NCBI GenBank assembly: GCA_050012775.1
Contig: JBEKGN010000020.1
Span: 1 to 64,000 of the forward strand
Direction: 5' to 3'
DNA: 64,000 nucleotides
Source: Roseiarcus sp050012775
GTDB lineage: Bacteria > Pseudomonadota > Alphaproteobacteria > Rhizobiales > Beijerinckiaceae
The translations under genes were made by a program, and so were the position numbers. This document shows positions 27,033 through 35,922 of the stretch, one piece after another. How positions within the stretch are numbered: the stretch's first letter is position 1; each line of letters opens with the position of its first letter. The notes beneath the pieces are model-generated. The model searched no databases and was not told the DNA's origin. It saw only the letters and a program-made list of their open reading frames with translations.

Positions 27033-28706
27033 ATGGCGACCGACGCGGCAATTCACGATGAGGGTCATGCGGATGACGGGCATGGCCACCCCACCGGCTG
27101 GCGCCGATATCTCTTCTCGACCAATCACAAGGATATCGGCACCCTCTATCTGATCTTTGCGGTGATCGCGGGCTTGATCGGCTCCGCGCTTTCCGGCGCG
27201 ATTCGCATGGAGTTGATGGAGCCGGGCCTCAAGATCTTCCCGGTGATTTCGGCGATCCTCGCCGGCGACGGCTCGATCGACGCCGCCAAGAACATGTACA
27301 ACGTGTTCATCACGGCCCACGGCGTCATCATGATCTTTTTCATGGTGATGCCGGCGCTGATCGGCGGGTTCGGCAATTGGTTCGTGCCGCTGTTGATCGG
27401 AGCGCCCGACATGGCGTTCCCGCGCATGAACAACATCTCCTTCTGGTTGCTGCCCGCCTCGTTCACGCTGCTCCTCATATCGATGTTCGTCGAGGGCTCG
27501 CCGGGCATGCACGGCTTCGGCGGCGGCTGGGTCCTTTATCCGCCGTTCTCGTCGAAGGTCGGCACGCCGGGACCGGCGATGGATTTCGTCATTCTATCGC
27601 TGCATTTGGCCGGCGCCTCGTCGATTCTCGGCGCCATTAATTTCATCACGACGATCTTCAACATGCGCGCGCCGGGCATGACGATGCATCGCATGCCGCT
27701 ATTCGTTTGGTCGGTGTTGGTGACGGCGTTCCTGTTGGTGCTGTCGCTGCCGGTTCTGGCTGGCGGCATCACGATGCTGCTGACCGACCGCAATTTCGGC
27801 ACCACCTTCTTCGATCCGGCCGGCGGCGGCGATCCGATACTGTTCCAGCATTTGTTCTGGTTCTTCGGCCATCCCGAAGTCTACATCCTGATCCTGCCGG
27901 GCTTCGGCATCATCAGCCAGATCATCTCGACCTTCTCGCGCAAGCCGGTGTTCGGCTACCTCGGCATGGTCTATGCAATGGTGGCGATCGGCGCGGTCGG
28001 CTTCCTCGTCTGGGCGCACCACATGTACACGGTGGGTCTGTCGCTCAATACGCAGCGCTATTTCGTGTTCGCGACGATGGTCATCGCGGTGCCGACGGGC
28101 GTGAAGGTGTTTTCCTGGATCGCGACGATGTGGGGCGGGTCGATCTCGCTGCGCGCGCCGATGGTATGGGCGATCGGGTTCATCTTCGTGTTCACGATCG
28201 GCGGCGTCACCGGCGTCGTGCTCGCCAACGCGGGCGTCGATCGCGCGCTGCACGAGACCTACTATGTCGTCGCGCACTTCCATTACACGATGTCGCTCGG
28301 CGCGGTGTTCTCGATCTTCGCCGGGTTCTATTATTGGTTCCCCAAGATGACCGGCTATATGTATGACGAGCGTTTCGCCAAACTGCATTTCTGGCTGCTG
28401 TTCATCGGCATCAACTTGACGTTCTTCCCGCAGCATTTCCTCGGTCTGGCCGGCATGCCGCGGCGGTACGTCGATTACCCCGACGCCTACTGGCAGTGGA
28501 ATTTCGTCTCGTCGATCGGCGCCTATGTCGCCGGCGTGGCGACGCTCGTCTTCCTTTACACCGTGTATGACGCGTTCGCGCGCAAGCGCGTGGCCGGCGA
28601 CAATCCGTGGGGCGTCGGCGCGACGACCTTGGAATGGACGTTGCCGTCGCCGCCGCCGTTCCACCAATACGAGACCCTGCCGCGCATCACGGGCTTCGAT
28701 CACTGA
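27033..28706 (+). CDS. ctaD: Cytochrome c oxidase subunit I
   Basis: A 557-residue heme a / a3-CuB subunit with twelve membrane helices. Start ATG 27033 has GGGAAGGG just upstream. Landmarks are STNHKDIGTLYL, WFFGHPEVYILILPGFG (CuB ligand and the proton-channel Glu), WAHHMYTVG (CuB His pair) and VVAHFHYTMSLG (heme ligands). It reduces oxygen to water while pumping protons. Full length, no substitutions seen in the key residues. Confidence 0.98.
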   Translation: MATDAAIHDEGHADDGHGHPTGWRRYLFSTNHKDIGTLYLIFAVIAGLIGSALSGAIRMELMEPGLKIFPVISAILAGDGSIDAAKNMYNVFITAHGVIMIFFMVMPALIGGFGNWFVPLLIGAPDMAFPRMNNISFWLLPASFTLLLISMFVEGSPGMHGFGGGWVLYPPFSSKVGTPGPAMDFVILSLHLAGASSILGAINFITTIFNMRAPGMTMHRMPLFVWSVLVTAFLLVLSLPVLAGGITMLLTDRNFGTTFFDPAGGGDPILFQHLFWFFGHPEVYILILPGFGIISQIISTFSRKPVFGYLGMVYAMVAIGAVGFLVWAHHMYTVGLSLNTQRYFVFATMVIAVPTGVKVFSWIATMWGGSISLRAPMVWAIGFIFVFTIGGVTGVVLANAGVDRALHETYYVVAHFHYTMSLGAVFSIFAGFYYWFPKMTGYMYDERFAKLHFWLLFIGINLTFFPQHFLGLAGMPRRYVDYPDAYWQWNFVSSIGAYVAGVATLVFLYTVYDAFARKRVAGDNPWGVGATTLEWTLPSPPPFHQYETLPRITGFDH

Positions 28707-28712
28707 TCTTGA

Positions 28713-28739
28713 TCCAGCCGTCTCGCACAGGCGGCTGGA
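28713..28739. other. Stem-loop between ctaD and ctaB
   Basis: TCCAGCCG and CGGCTGGA pair perfectly over 8 bp around an 11-nt loop, 7 bp after the ctaD stop. There is no U-tract, so it more likely protects the abundant ctaD mRNA than terminates. Confidence 0.4.
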
Positions 28740-28788
28740 ACGCTGCGCGTTCAGTTCGAAGAACGCGCGAATTCGCAAAGTCACGTTT

Positions 28789-29733
28789 ATGAGCATGCTT
28801 GGCCAAGACAGTTCCCGTCTCGACGCGGCGATCATCGGCTATGTCTCGGGGCCGCGCGAATTCGTGTCGCTGCTCAAGCCGAGGGTGATGTCGCTCGTCG
28901 TCCTCACCGCCCTGGCGGGCATGCTGTGCGCGCCCGAGCCCATTCACCCCATCATCGGATTCGCCTCGCTGCTCGCCATTGCGGTCGGCGCGGGGGCCGC
29001 CGGCGCGCTCAATATGTGGTGGGACGCCGATATCGACGCGCTGATGGCGAGGACCCGGTCGCGCGCGATTCCCTCGGGCCTCGTCGATCCCGGCGAGGCG
29101 CTGTATTTCGGCCTGACCTTGGCGTTTTTCGCGGTCCTGACGCTCGCCGCCGCGGCCAATTTTCTCGCCGCGGGCCTGCTCGCCTTCACGATCTTTTTCT
29201 ATGTCGTGGTCTACACGATGTGGCTGAAGCGTTCGACGCCGCAGAACATCGTGATCGGCGGCGCCGCCGGGGCCTTGCCCCCCGTCGTCGGCTACGCGGC
29301 GGCGAGCGGCGGCGTCACCTTCGACAGCCTGCTGCTCTTCGCCATCATATTCGTCTGGACGCCGCCGCATTTTTGGGCGCTTGCGTTGGTCAAGAGCCGC
29401 GATTACGAGCGCGCGGGCGTGCCGATGATGCCCAATGTCAAGGGGCCGTCGCGCACGCGTCTCGAAATCCTGGTCTATTCGCTTCTGCTGGCGCCGCTCG
29501 GCGTCGCACCCTGGCTCACCGGTCTGGGCGGGCGTCTCTATGGCGCGGCGGCGATCGCCTCGGGCGTCGGCATGGTGGTCATGGCGGCGCGCGTCTATCG
29601 CACGCGTGAGGGATCGCCGGCGACCACGGCGGCGATGCAATTGTTCGGCTACTCGATATTCTATCTCTTTCTTCTCGTCGCCTTGCTCGTCGTCGAGCAT
29701 GGATTCGGGCTCATCGAGCGCTGGGGCCTGTGA
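28789..29733 (+). CDS. ctaB: Protoheme IX farnesyltransferase (heme O synthase)
   Basis: A 314-residue UbiA-family prenyltransferase of the inner membrane that adds farnesyl to heme B, giving heme O, the precursor of heme A. Motifs visible: LKPRVMSLVVLTALAGML, the Asp-rich site NMWWDADIDALMARTRSR and the second site WTPPHFWALALVKSRDYERA, with about nine membrane helices. The ATG at 28789 is chosen as the first in frame after the ctaD stem-loop; the ribosome site is weak and ATG 28795 is possible. Confidence 0.96.
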   Translation: MSMLGQDSSRLDAAIIGYVSGPREFVSLLKPRVMSLVVLTALAGMLCAPEPIHPIIGFASLLAIAVGAGAAGALNMWWDADIDALMARTRSRAIPSGLVDPGEALYFGLTLAFFAVLTLAAAANFLAAGLLAFTIFFYVVVYTMWLKRSTPQNIVIGGAAGALPPVVGYAAASGGVTFDSLLLFAIIFVWTPPHFWALALVKSRDYERAGVPMMPNVKGPSRTRLEILVYSLLLAPLGVAPWLTGLGGRLYGAAAIASGVGMVVMAARVYRTREGSPATTAAMQLFGYSIFYLFLLVALLVVEHGFGLIERWGL

Positions 29734-29744
29734 GGGGAATTTCG

Positions 29745-29912
29745 ATGGACGACAAAACGCTGCAATCGAACGTCGCGCTTACGGCCGACCAATTGCGTAA
29801 TCGACGCCGCCGCAATTTTGCCATCGGCCTCAGCGTCGCGTTTCTCGCCGCGCTCTTTTACGCGATTACGATCGTCAAGCTCGGGCCGAACGCCCTGCGG
29901 CCGATGCCGTGA
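29745..29912 (+). CDS. Small single-helix membrane protein of the oxidase operon (CoxF-like)
   Basis: From ATG 29745 (GAGGGG 8 nt upstream) this encodes 55 residues: a polar N-terminus (LTADQLRNRRRRN), one membrane helix (FAIGLSVAFLAALFYAITIV) and a short tail. The same gene slot between ctaB and ctaG is filled in many alphaproteobacteria by a short protein called CoxF. It is likely an assembly or stability factor of the oxidase. The stop overlaps the ctaG start as GTGA. Confidence 0.8.
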   Translation: MDDKTLQSNVALTADQLRNRRRRNFAIGLSVAFLAALFYAITIVKLGPNALRPMP

Positions 29913-30523
29913 AGCGCGCCATGGGAACCCGCTCTCCATCCCATCAACGGCAGGGGAACCGGCGCGTCGGCGCGATCGTGGCGTTGTCGGCGCTGGCGAT
30001 GATCGGCGCCGCCTATGCGGCGGTCCCGCTCTACGCGGCGTTCTGCAAGGCGACCGGCTTCGCGGGAACGACGCAGGTCGCTACGGCCAACTCGGGCGTC
30101 AAGGGCGAGCGGACGCTCACGGTTCGTTTCGACGCCAATGTCGCGCCCGGACTCGATTGGAGTTTCGAGCCGGAAGTCGATTCGGTGAGGTTGCGCACCG
30201 GCGCCACGGCGACCGTCTTCTTTCGCGTGCGCAATCGCCAAGCGCGCGAGACCTCGGCGGTCGCGGTCTATAACGTGACTCCAGAGGTTTCCGGCGCGTG
30301 GTTCGACAAGATTTCGTGCTTCTGTTTTTCCGAGCAGCGCTTGGGTCCAAACGAAAGCGCCGAATTGCCGGTGGTGTTCTTTCTCGATCCGCGCCTCGAG
30401 CAGGATCGCACGATGGACAAGGTCGAGGCGATCACGCTGTCCTATACGCTTTTCGCGCCGACGAGCGCTTCGAAACCTGTTGCGCTCGCGCCGCCGACGG
30501 GCGTTTCGGAGCCGAAATTATGA
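29909..30523 (+). CDS. ctaG: Cytochrome c oxidase assembly protein CtaG/Cox11
   Basis: A 204-residue membrane-anchored copper chaperone that delivers Cu to the CuB centre of subunit I. One N-terminal helix (GAIVALSALAMIGAAYAAVP) is followed by the periplasmic Cox11 domain with the copper-binding motif KISCFCFSEQRLGPNES (CFCF). Start GTG 29909 is coupled to the small upstream gene; ATG 29921 is an alternative. Confidence 0.96.
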   Translation: MKRAMGTRSPSHQRQGNRRVGAIVALSALAMIGAAYAAVPLYAAFCKATGFAGTTQVATANSGVKGERTLTVRFDANVAPGLDWSFEPEVDSVRLRTGATATVFFRVRNRQARETSAVAVYNVTPEVSGAWFDKISCFCFSEQRLGPNESAELPVVFFLDPRLEQDRTMDKVEAITLSYTLFAPTSASKPVALAPPTGVSEPKL

Positions 30524-30600
30524 ACCGCGCGCGCCGCTTGACGGCGCCCGTGAAACGCAGCAACCCGACGGGCGGAAACGCCGGTCGGAAAGACGCATAG
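30520..30600 (+). CDS. Possible 26-residue basic peptide between ctaG and ctaE
   Basis: An ATG overlapping the ctaG stop (ATGA) opens a 26-codon frame rich in Arg, Lys and Asn (MNRARRLTAPVKRSNPTG...) that stops 9 bp before the ctaE start. No hydrophobic segment. It might couple translation across the gap or simply be chance. I do not recognise it. Confidence 0.25.
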   Translation: MNRARRLTAPVKRSNPTGGNAGRKDA

Positions 30601-30609
30601 GGGACCCGA

Positions 30610-31479
30610 ATGGCCGACGCGCACGCCAAGCCGCATCACGATTATCATCTCGTCAATCCGAGTCCGTGGCCGCTGGTCGGATCGATCTTCGCCTTCATGA
30701 TCGCTGTCGGGCTCATCTTGACGATGCACTCCAAGGAGATGGCGCTCGGGCGTTTCGGCGTTCCGCTGCTCGGCGTCGGCGTCGCGGGCATTCTCTATGT
30801 CATGGCGTCGTGGTGGTTCGACGTCGTCCATGAGGCCGAAACCGGCGATCACACGCGCGTGGTCCAGATCAGCCTTCGCTATGGCATGATCCTGTTCATC
30901 GCCTCGGAAGTGATGTTCTTCGTCGCATGGTTCTGGGCGTTCTTCGACGCTTCGCTGTTCTCCAACGAAACGATCCAATATGGACGCGTCGCCTTCACCG
31001 GCGGCATGTGGCCGCCCAAGGGGACCGAGGTTCTCGATCCTCTCAATCTGCCGCTGCTCAATACGCTGATCCTGCTCACGTCCGGCGCGACGGTCACCTG
31101 GGCGCATCACGCGCTGCTGCACAACGACCGCCAAGGCTTGAAGACCGGCCTCACGCTGACGATCCTGCTCGGCCTGACCTTCACCTGCGTCCAGGCCTGG
31201 GAATACGCGCACGCGCCATTCTCGTTCTCGAATTCGATCTATGGCGCGACGTTCTTCATGGCGACCGGTTTCCACGGCGCGCATGTGATCATCGGCACGA
31301 TTTTCCTCCTCGTCTGCCTCGTGCGCGCCAACGCCGGACAGTTCACGCCGCAACAACACCTCGGCTTCGAGTTCGCCGCGTGGTACTGGCATTTCGTCGA
31401 CGTCGTGTGGTTGTTCCTGTTCTGCTGCATCTATGTCTGGGGCTCGTGGGGCGCGACGATCGAGGGCGCGGCCGGTTGA
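30610..31479 (+). CDS. ctaE: Cytochrome c oxidase subunit III
   Basis: A 289-residue integral membrane subunit with seven helices that stabilises subunit I and supports proton uptake. It shows the typical HHDYHLVNPSPWPLVGSIFA opening, LFIASEVMFFVAWFWAFFDA (with the conserved Glu), the FHGAHVIIGTIFLLVCLVRA block and the ending WYWHFVDVVWLFLFCCIYVW. Full length and in the standard position. Confidence 0.97.
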   Translation: MADAHAKPHHDYHLVNPSPWPLVGSIFAFMIAVGLILTMHSKEMALGRFGVPLLGVGVAGILYVMASWWFDVVHEAETGDHTRVVQISLRYGMILFIASEVMFFVAWFWAFFDASLFSNETIQYGRVAFTGGMWPPKGTEVLDPLNLPLLNTLILLTSGATVTWAHHALLHNDRQGLKTGLTLTILLGLTFTCVQAWEYAHAPFSFSNSIYGATFFMATGFHGAHVIIGTIFLLVCLVRANAGQFTPQQHLGFEFAAWYWHFVDVVWLFLFCCIYVWGSWGATIEGAAG

Positions 31480-31533
31480 GGCGATCGCGCCGGCCCGCGG
31501 CGCGCCGGCAGAAGCGCGAGGGAGCCGTCCCCC

Positions 31534-31917
31534 ATGCCCGCTGAGGAGCCTCGCTACCCCCCGATCTCGCCGGTTTCGACGGGCCTCGCCGGGCGTTGTC
31601 CGCGTTGCGGCGAAGGGCGGATGTTTTCCGGCTTTCTCACCGTCGCGCCCAAGTGCGACGTCTGCGGCCTCGACTACGGCTTCGCGGACGCCGGCGACGG
31701 GCCGGCGGTGCTGGTGACTCTTTTGGCCGGCTTCGTCGTGCTCGGAATCGCGCTGGCCGTCGAGATCGCCTACGAACCGCCGCTTTGGGTTTACGTGGTC
31801 GTTTTCGTCCCGCTGACGCTCATCGTGTGCCTCGGCATGTTGCGGCCGCTCAAGGGCTTCCTGATCGCCTCGCAATACAGCAACAAGGCGGCGCCCGGGC
31901 GGCTCGAGGACCGATGA
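31534..31917 (+). CDS. DUF983 membrane protein
   Basis: A 127-residue protein with an N-terminal zinc-ribbon-like region (two Cys pairs: GRCPRCGEGRMF and PKCDVCGLDYGF) and two membrane helices (VLVTLLAGFVVLGIALAVEI and VYVVVFVPLTLIVCLGML). DUF983 genes regularly sit between ctaE and the SURF1 gene, which suggests a role in oxidase assembly, possibly in metal handling. The stop overlaps the SURF1 start by 4 bp. Confidence 0.9.
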   Translation: MPAEEPRYPPISPVSTGLAGRCPRCGEGRMFSGFLTVAPKCDVCGLDYGFADAGDGPAVLVTLLAGFVVLGIALAVEIAYEPPLWVYVVVFVPLTLIVCLGMLRPLKGFLIASQYSNKAAPGRLEDR

Positions 31918-32705
31918 GCCAGCGCGCTCGATCGCTGGTCGCGCCGGCGCTGGCGACCGTGGTGGGCGTCGCCGTTCTCGTGAGCCTCGGCGTCTGGCAG
32001 TTGCAGCGCCTCGCCTGGAAGGAGGCGCTGATCGCCGCAGTGGAGTCGCGGGTTCACGCGGCGCCGGTGGATTTGCCGGCGGAGGCCGATTGGCCGAGGC
32101 TCAATCCCACGGATTACGAATATCGCCATGTGCATGTCGCCGGCGTCTATGACGCGAGCCGGCAAGCGCTGGTGTTTCGCGCTCTGGGGAGTCCGCGCGG
32201 GCGTTACGGCGGTCCCGGCTATCTCGTGATGACGCCGCTGAGGCTAGCGAGCGGCGCGGTGGTTCTCGTCAATCGCGGCTTCGTGCCCCAGGATCGCAAG
32301 GACAAGGCCGCCTTGTCCTTGAGCGGTTCGGGCGCAGGAGAAACGGTCGTCGTCGGGCTCATGCGCGCCAGCGAGGACCGGACCTGGTTCACGCCCGCCG
32401 ACAATCCGGCGAGCGGCCAATGGTTCACGCGCGACGTGGAGGCGATGGCGCGCGCGATGGGCCTGTCTCGTTACGCGCCGTTCTCGATCGACGCCGATGC
32501 GGGCGCCGATCCGGCCGAACTGCCGGAGGGCGGCGAAACGATCGTCGCCTTCCCCAACAGCCATTTGTCCTATGCGATGACCTGGTTCGGGATGGCGCTC
32601 GCGTTGGCGGGAGTCTTCGGCGCTTACGCCGTCACGCAGCTTCGCGCGGGCGAGAAATACGGCGGGCGATCCGCGCCGGTCGACGATGGAGATGGTGGGC
32701 GCTAG
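31914..32705 (+). CDS. SURF1-family cytochrome oxidase assembly protein
   Basis: A 263-residue inner-membrane protein with two helices flanking a periplasmic domain (N-terminal LATVVGVAVLVSLGVWQLQR, C-terminal MTWFGMALALAGVFGAYAV), the SURF1 architecture required for heme a insertion into subunit I. Internal marks are GPGYLVMTPLRL, VNRGFVPQDRK and FPNSHLSYAMTWFG. ATGA overlap with the DUF983 gene. The last codons and stop lie inside a tRNA-Val fragment, so the native C-terminus may have been altered by an integration event. Confidence 0.93.
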   Translation: MSQRARSLVAPALATVVGVAVLVSLGVWQLQRLAWKEALIAAVESRVHAAPVDLPAEADWPRLNPTDYEYRHVHVAGVYDASRQALVFRALGSPRGRYGGPGYLVMTPLRLASGAVVLVNRGFVPQDRKDKAALSLSGSGAGETVVVGLMRASEDRTWFTPADNPASGQWFTRDVEAMARAMGLSRYAPFSIDADAGADPAELPEGGETIVAFPNSHLSYAMTWFGMALALAGVFGAYAVTQLRAGEKYGGRSAPVDDGDGGR

Positions 32706-32737
32706 AGGGATTGAACCTCTGACCCCCTCCATGTCAA
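32693..32737 (-). tRNA. 3' half of tRNA-Val(GAC): probable island attachment scar (att)
   Basis: Read on the minus strand this begins at the anticodon loop TTGACAT (anticodon GAC), continues with the 3' anticodon stem GGAGG, a variable loop GGGTC, a perfect T-arm (AGAGG-TTCAATC-CCTCT) and the acceptor strand AGCGCCC-A-CCA ending at 32693. The sequence beyond 32737 cannot form the 5' half: there is no matching acceptor strand, no D-arm and no CCTCC stem. A tRNA cut exactly at the anticodon loop is the classic residue left at the distal end of an element integrated by a tyrosine recombinase. Confidence 0.8.
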
Positions 32738-32939
32738 GGTCGGGGATGAAGCTATTTGTCTGTGCAATATCAATTAGATAAGCAACATCGTCGCCTAACC
32801 TCCCGGATTTCTCCCATCTCCCAGATTTGATAACCGCCAGACAACCACCCTCGCAAGTGCGACTGTGAGACTGCAGAAACGAGAGAGGTCGGGATGAAAA
32901 CGACCCAGGCTTCGAGCGAAATCGAGCCGTTGTCGCCGC

Positions 32940-33533
32940 CAACACTATCTCCAGCGCTTCTGGCGACGCTTGCCGGAGAAAGGGCAAGTCGTCGTCTTCG
33001 ATCGATCCCGGTATGGGCGCGTGCTGGTGGAACGCGTCGAAGGCTTCGCGACGGAAAAGGAATGGCGACGCGCCTATCGCGAGATAAACGAGTTCGAGCG
33101 CCTGCTTGTCGACTCGGGCATCCGCCTGGTCAAACTGTTCCTGCACATTACACCCGACGAACAGCTGCGACGCTTCCGCGATCGGCTTATCGACCCGGTG
33201 AAGCGCTGGAAACTGTCCTACGAGGATTTCCGCAATCGCTCCCACCGGGCGGAGTACGAAACGGCGATCGAGGACATGATGGCTGAAACCTCGACAAAAC
33301 GTGCGCCGTGGCATCTGATTCCGGCGAACAATAAGCCTTACAGCCGGATCGCGGCCTTTCGCATCATAAAGGACCGGCTGGGCAAGGACCTGTCGCTGGA
33401 GCCGCGGGCGATCGATCCCAATTTGGTCAAGGAGGCGAAAAAACTGCTCGGCTTGTCGGCCTCGGACATCGAGCACGCCTCTGAGCCAGCCGCACGGAAG
33501 GTCCGAGTGAATCGAGGAGGATCGAAGAGCTGA
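32940..33533 (+). pseudogene. Decapitated PPK2-family polyphosphate kinase / polyP:AMP phosphotransferase
   Basis: In one frame from ~32940 to the stop at 33533 lies the C-terminal two-thirds of a PPK2-type enzyme: HYLQRFWRRLPEKGQVVVFD, RVLVERVEGFATEKEWRRAY, LFLHITPDEQLRRFRDRL and HLIPANNKPYSRIAAFRIIK. It is closest to the polyphosphate:AMP phosphotransferase type. The N-terminal part with the Walker A loop is missing; a stop lies in frame at 32895 and no start precedes the homology. The conserved DRSWYGR reads DRSRYGR. It sits directly after the tRNA scar, as decayed cargo would. Confidence 0.75.
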
Positions 33534-33956
33534 TCGCGCCCGGCCTGAGGACGTGAAGGCGCGCTGACATAATCGATATCGCGATCGGCCTCTTCGCGGC
33601 GACTTTCGTGTGCGGCGCCGCGCGTATCCCATCCGCAGCGACCTCCAAAGACCAGCCTAAGCCTGAGGCACGCATCGCTTGTGTCTGACCTACCATACGC
33701 CGGCAGCTCCGGCTCGAACCGGCAAGCTAGGCCGCTGGTCTTCGGCTTGGAAGCACGGAAGGTCGCGCGTCGACGACGACGCATTGCCAAAGTCCGCCAA
33801 GAGTGAAAGTCTTAGGCCCAGCGAGAGCGTCATCCGGGGGATGTCGGCTAAATTGAGCGAGCTTATCAGAATGCATACGCGTAAGGATGCGCATTGTCGC
33901 AGCGCCACGGGATTCCTGTCGCCGGCAATCTGGGTCCGCGGCGAGGTTTAGTCATC
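33534..33956. other. Intergenic region without recognisable gene
   Basis: Short open frames on both strands show no family features, start signals or codon bias like the neighbours. The stretch is lower in GC than the oxidase region and links the broken PPK2 gene to the LysM gene. A GCGAGG sequence ~9 nt before 33957 is the likely LysM ribosome site. Confidence 0.5.
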
Positions 33957-35459
33957 ATGCATTCGGCTAAGGCGTTGTATTGGGCGGGAGCAATCTGCGT
34001 CGCTGCGGTGGCGGTCGCCAGCTTAATTCTGGCGCCAAGGCTCCCCAACGTCTGGCCCGGAGCTCAGATCGCGCCATCGGCTGTTGCCGTCCCCGGCGTG
34101 GCTTCGTCGTTAGGATCGCCTGCCTCAACCATTGCTCAGCCGAACGTTCCGATCGTTGCGCAGCCAACACCATCAACGTTTGCACAGCCAGTTCAAGAAT
34201 CCGCCGAGGCGGCTACCGCTGCGGCTGCGGCCGCGCCGATCGAACCTGCGCCTGAGCGGCCAGGGTTTGACGTCGTGCGCGTCGATTCGACAGGAGAGAC
34301 AGTCGTCGCTGGACATGCAACGCCCAAGGCAGCGGTGGAACTGCGCGATGAAGGGCGCGTCATTGCCGAGATCGGCGCCGACGAGTTGGGCCAGTTCGTC
34401 ATCTTGCCGCCGCAGCTGTCCGTGGGCAGCCACCGTCTCGAGCTGGCGGCGCGTAGCGGCGGGGCGCCAACCGTCGTCTCCAACGCGGTGACGATTGAAG
34501 TCGCCGCACAAAAGCCAGATGCGCCGCGCTACGCCCCGCCGCTGCTGCCGACGCCTACGGCGACTGCTTCGTCGCCTCAGCCGAAGATAGTCGCGGCGAC
34601 GCCCGCGCCGGAAGCTGTCGCGGCCCGTATTCCGCCGATCTCCAGCACACTCGCTGCCGACGACTCCGTCCGCGTGTACGTGCGGACGGTCGAGGCGACG
34701 GCGGCCGGCCGCCTCGAAGTGAAGGGCTCCGCTGAGGCGAATGCGATCGTTCGGCTGTATCTCAACGGCTCGTTTCTCGCTGAGGCCTCGGCCGGACAGG
34801 ATCGGCAATGGTCGCTGACGATCGAGCACGGAATGTCGCCGGGCCGCTATACTATCCGCGCGGACGAGATCGATCGTTCCAACGGCGCCGTGTTGGCGCG
34901 CGCCGAGGTCCCGTTTTCCTATCCGCAATATCCCTCCGCGACGGGGGGATCGCTCGCTCCAGCCGGGCTGGTCGCCCAGCCCGCCTCTGCGGAGCCAGCG
35001 ATGTCGCCCGCGCCCCTTTCTATGCCGTCGCCGGCGTCCACCGCTGTGGCAGGGGAGGTGGCCGATCCGGCCGCCACGCCGCCTGCTGCCCCAGCTGCTT
35101 CAGCGGCGGCGCAAGCGCCGTTTCAGGCAATTCTGACGGAATCCGTGTCCACAGCGACAAGCGCACCCAATCCGGCGTCGCCGGACTCTTCCCCTCCTGC
35201 GAAGCTGGCGCTCCCCATCTCGTCAGCGGAAGTGTCCAATCCTTCGCCGTCCGCAACCCCACCCAGTGATGTCGTCGTCACAGACGTGCGAACCACGACC
35301 GTCGTCCGCGGCGACAACCTATGGGACTTAGCTCGTCGCTTCTATCGCGATGGGATGCGTTTTCGTCAGATTTACGCCGCGAATGCGTCGCAGATTCGCG
35401 ATCCCCGCCTGATCTATATCGGTCAGATCTTCGTGGTTCCGGAGGGACCGCCACCTTAA
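33957..35459 (+). CDS. Membrane-anchored protein with Ig-like domains and C-terminal LysM
   Basis: From ATG 33957 the product is 500 residues: an N-terminal membrane anchor (ALYWAGAICVAAVAVASLIL), a Pro/Ala-rich linker, two beta domains (FDVVRVDSTGETVVAGHATP and VRTVEATAAGRLEVKGSAEA), another long Pro/Ala/Ser linker and a C-terminal LysM peptidoglycan-binding module (TTVVRGDNLWDLARRFYRDG, ending LIYIGQIFVVPEG). It likely spans the periplasm and binds the wall. This architecture is widespread in Hyphomicrobiales, with function unknown. It is followed by the IS-disrupted gene. Confidence 0.87.
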   Translation: MHSAKALYWAGAICVAAVAVASLILAPRLPNVWPGAQIAPSAVAVPGVASSLGSPASTIAQPNVPIVAQPTPSTFAQPVQESAEAATAAAAAAPIEPAPERPGFDVVRVDSTGETVVAGHATPKAAVELRDEGRVIAEIGADELGQFVILPPQLSVGSHRLELAARSGGAPTVVSNAVTIEVAAQKPDAPRYAPPLLPTPTATASSPQPKIVAATPAPEAVAARIPPISSTLAADDSVRVYVRTVEATAAGRLEVKGSAEANAIVRLYLNGSFLAEASAGQDRQWSLTIEHGMSPGRYTIRADEIDRSNGAVLARAEVPFSYPQYPSATGGSLAPAGLVAQPASAEPAMSPAPLSMPSPASTAVAGEVADPAATPPAAPAASAAAQAPFQAILTESVSTATSAPNPASPDSSPPAKLALPISSAEVSNPSPSATPPSDVVVTDVRTTTVVRGDNLWDLARRFYRDGMRFRQIYAANASQIRDPRLIYIGQIFVVPEGPPP

Positions 35460-35487
35460 GAAGCTTATCAGATGGGGTGCGCAATTT

Positions 35488-35637
35488 ATGACCCCACCCG
35501 GCGCCGGCGGTCCTGGCGCTCCGTACTTTCTTACGGCCAGACGAAATCAGTGCGCCAGGGAAGCGCTGGCCAACGCGGGCTTGGAGACGCCGATCGCGCA
35601 CAAGCTCAAGGCGATGCTCCTGGCGGCGCCGGCATGA
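35488..35637 (+). CDS. Short open frame coupled to the IS-interrupted gene
   Basis: ATG 35488 opens a 49-residue frame ending in REALANAGLETPIAHKLKAM and overlaps the next start as ATGA. The C-terminal 25 residues look protein-like, the N-terminus (TPPGAGGPGAPYF) less so, which suggests the tail of an upstream gene whose front has been lost. No family recognised. Confidence 0.3.
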   Translation: MTPPGAGGPGAPYFLTARRNQCAREALANAGLETPIAHKLKAMLLAAPA

Positions 35638-35922
35638 GCGCGCCCGCGAACTCCGAGCTTGTCGGCCGTTGGCGGATCGTCGAGTCAGACATTTGGGCTC
35701 ACGATCATCTCGACCTCTGCGGGCCGACGATGATCACGATCGCCGACCACGGCCGCGGCGAAATCGCGCTCGGCCCGCTCCAGGCCGGCCTCGATATCGA
35801 ATACAGCCGCTCGTCGGTCGGCTTCACTTGGGCTGGCTTCGACGAAACGGACGAAGTCTCCGGCGACGGCTCGGCCGAACTGCTCGACGACGGCTCCATC
35901 GAGATCGAATTCGCCTGCCACA

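Noticed and set aside
32244..33632. Minus-strand frame of 462 codons spanning SURF1, the tRNA scar and the PPK2 fragment
   Set aside because: It runs antisense to two recognisable coding regions and through a tRNA fragment; no motif or start signal supports it.
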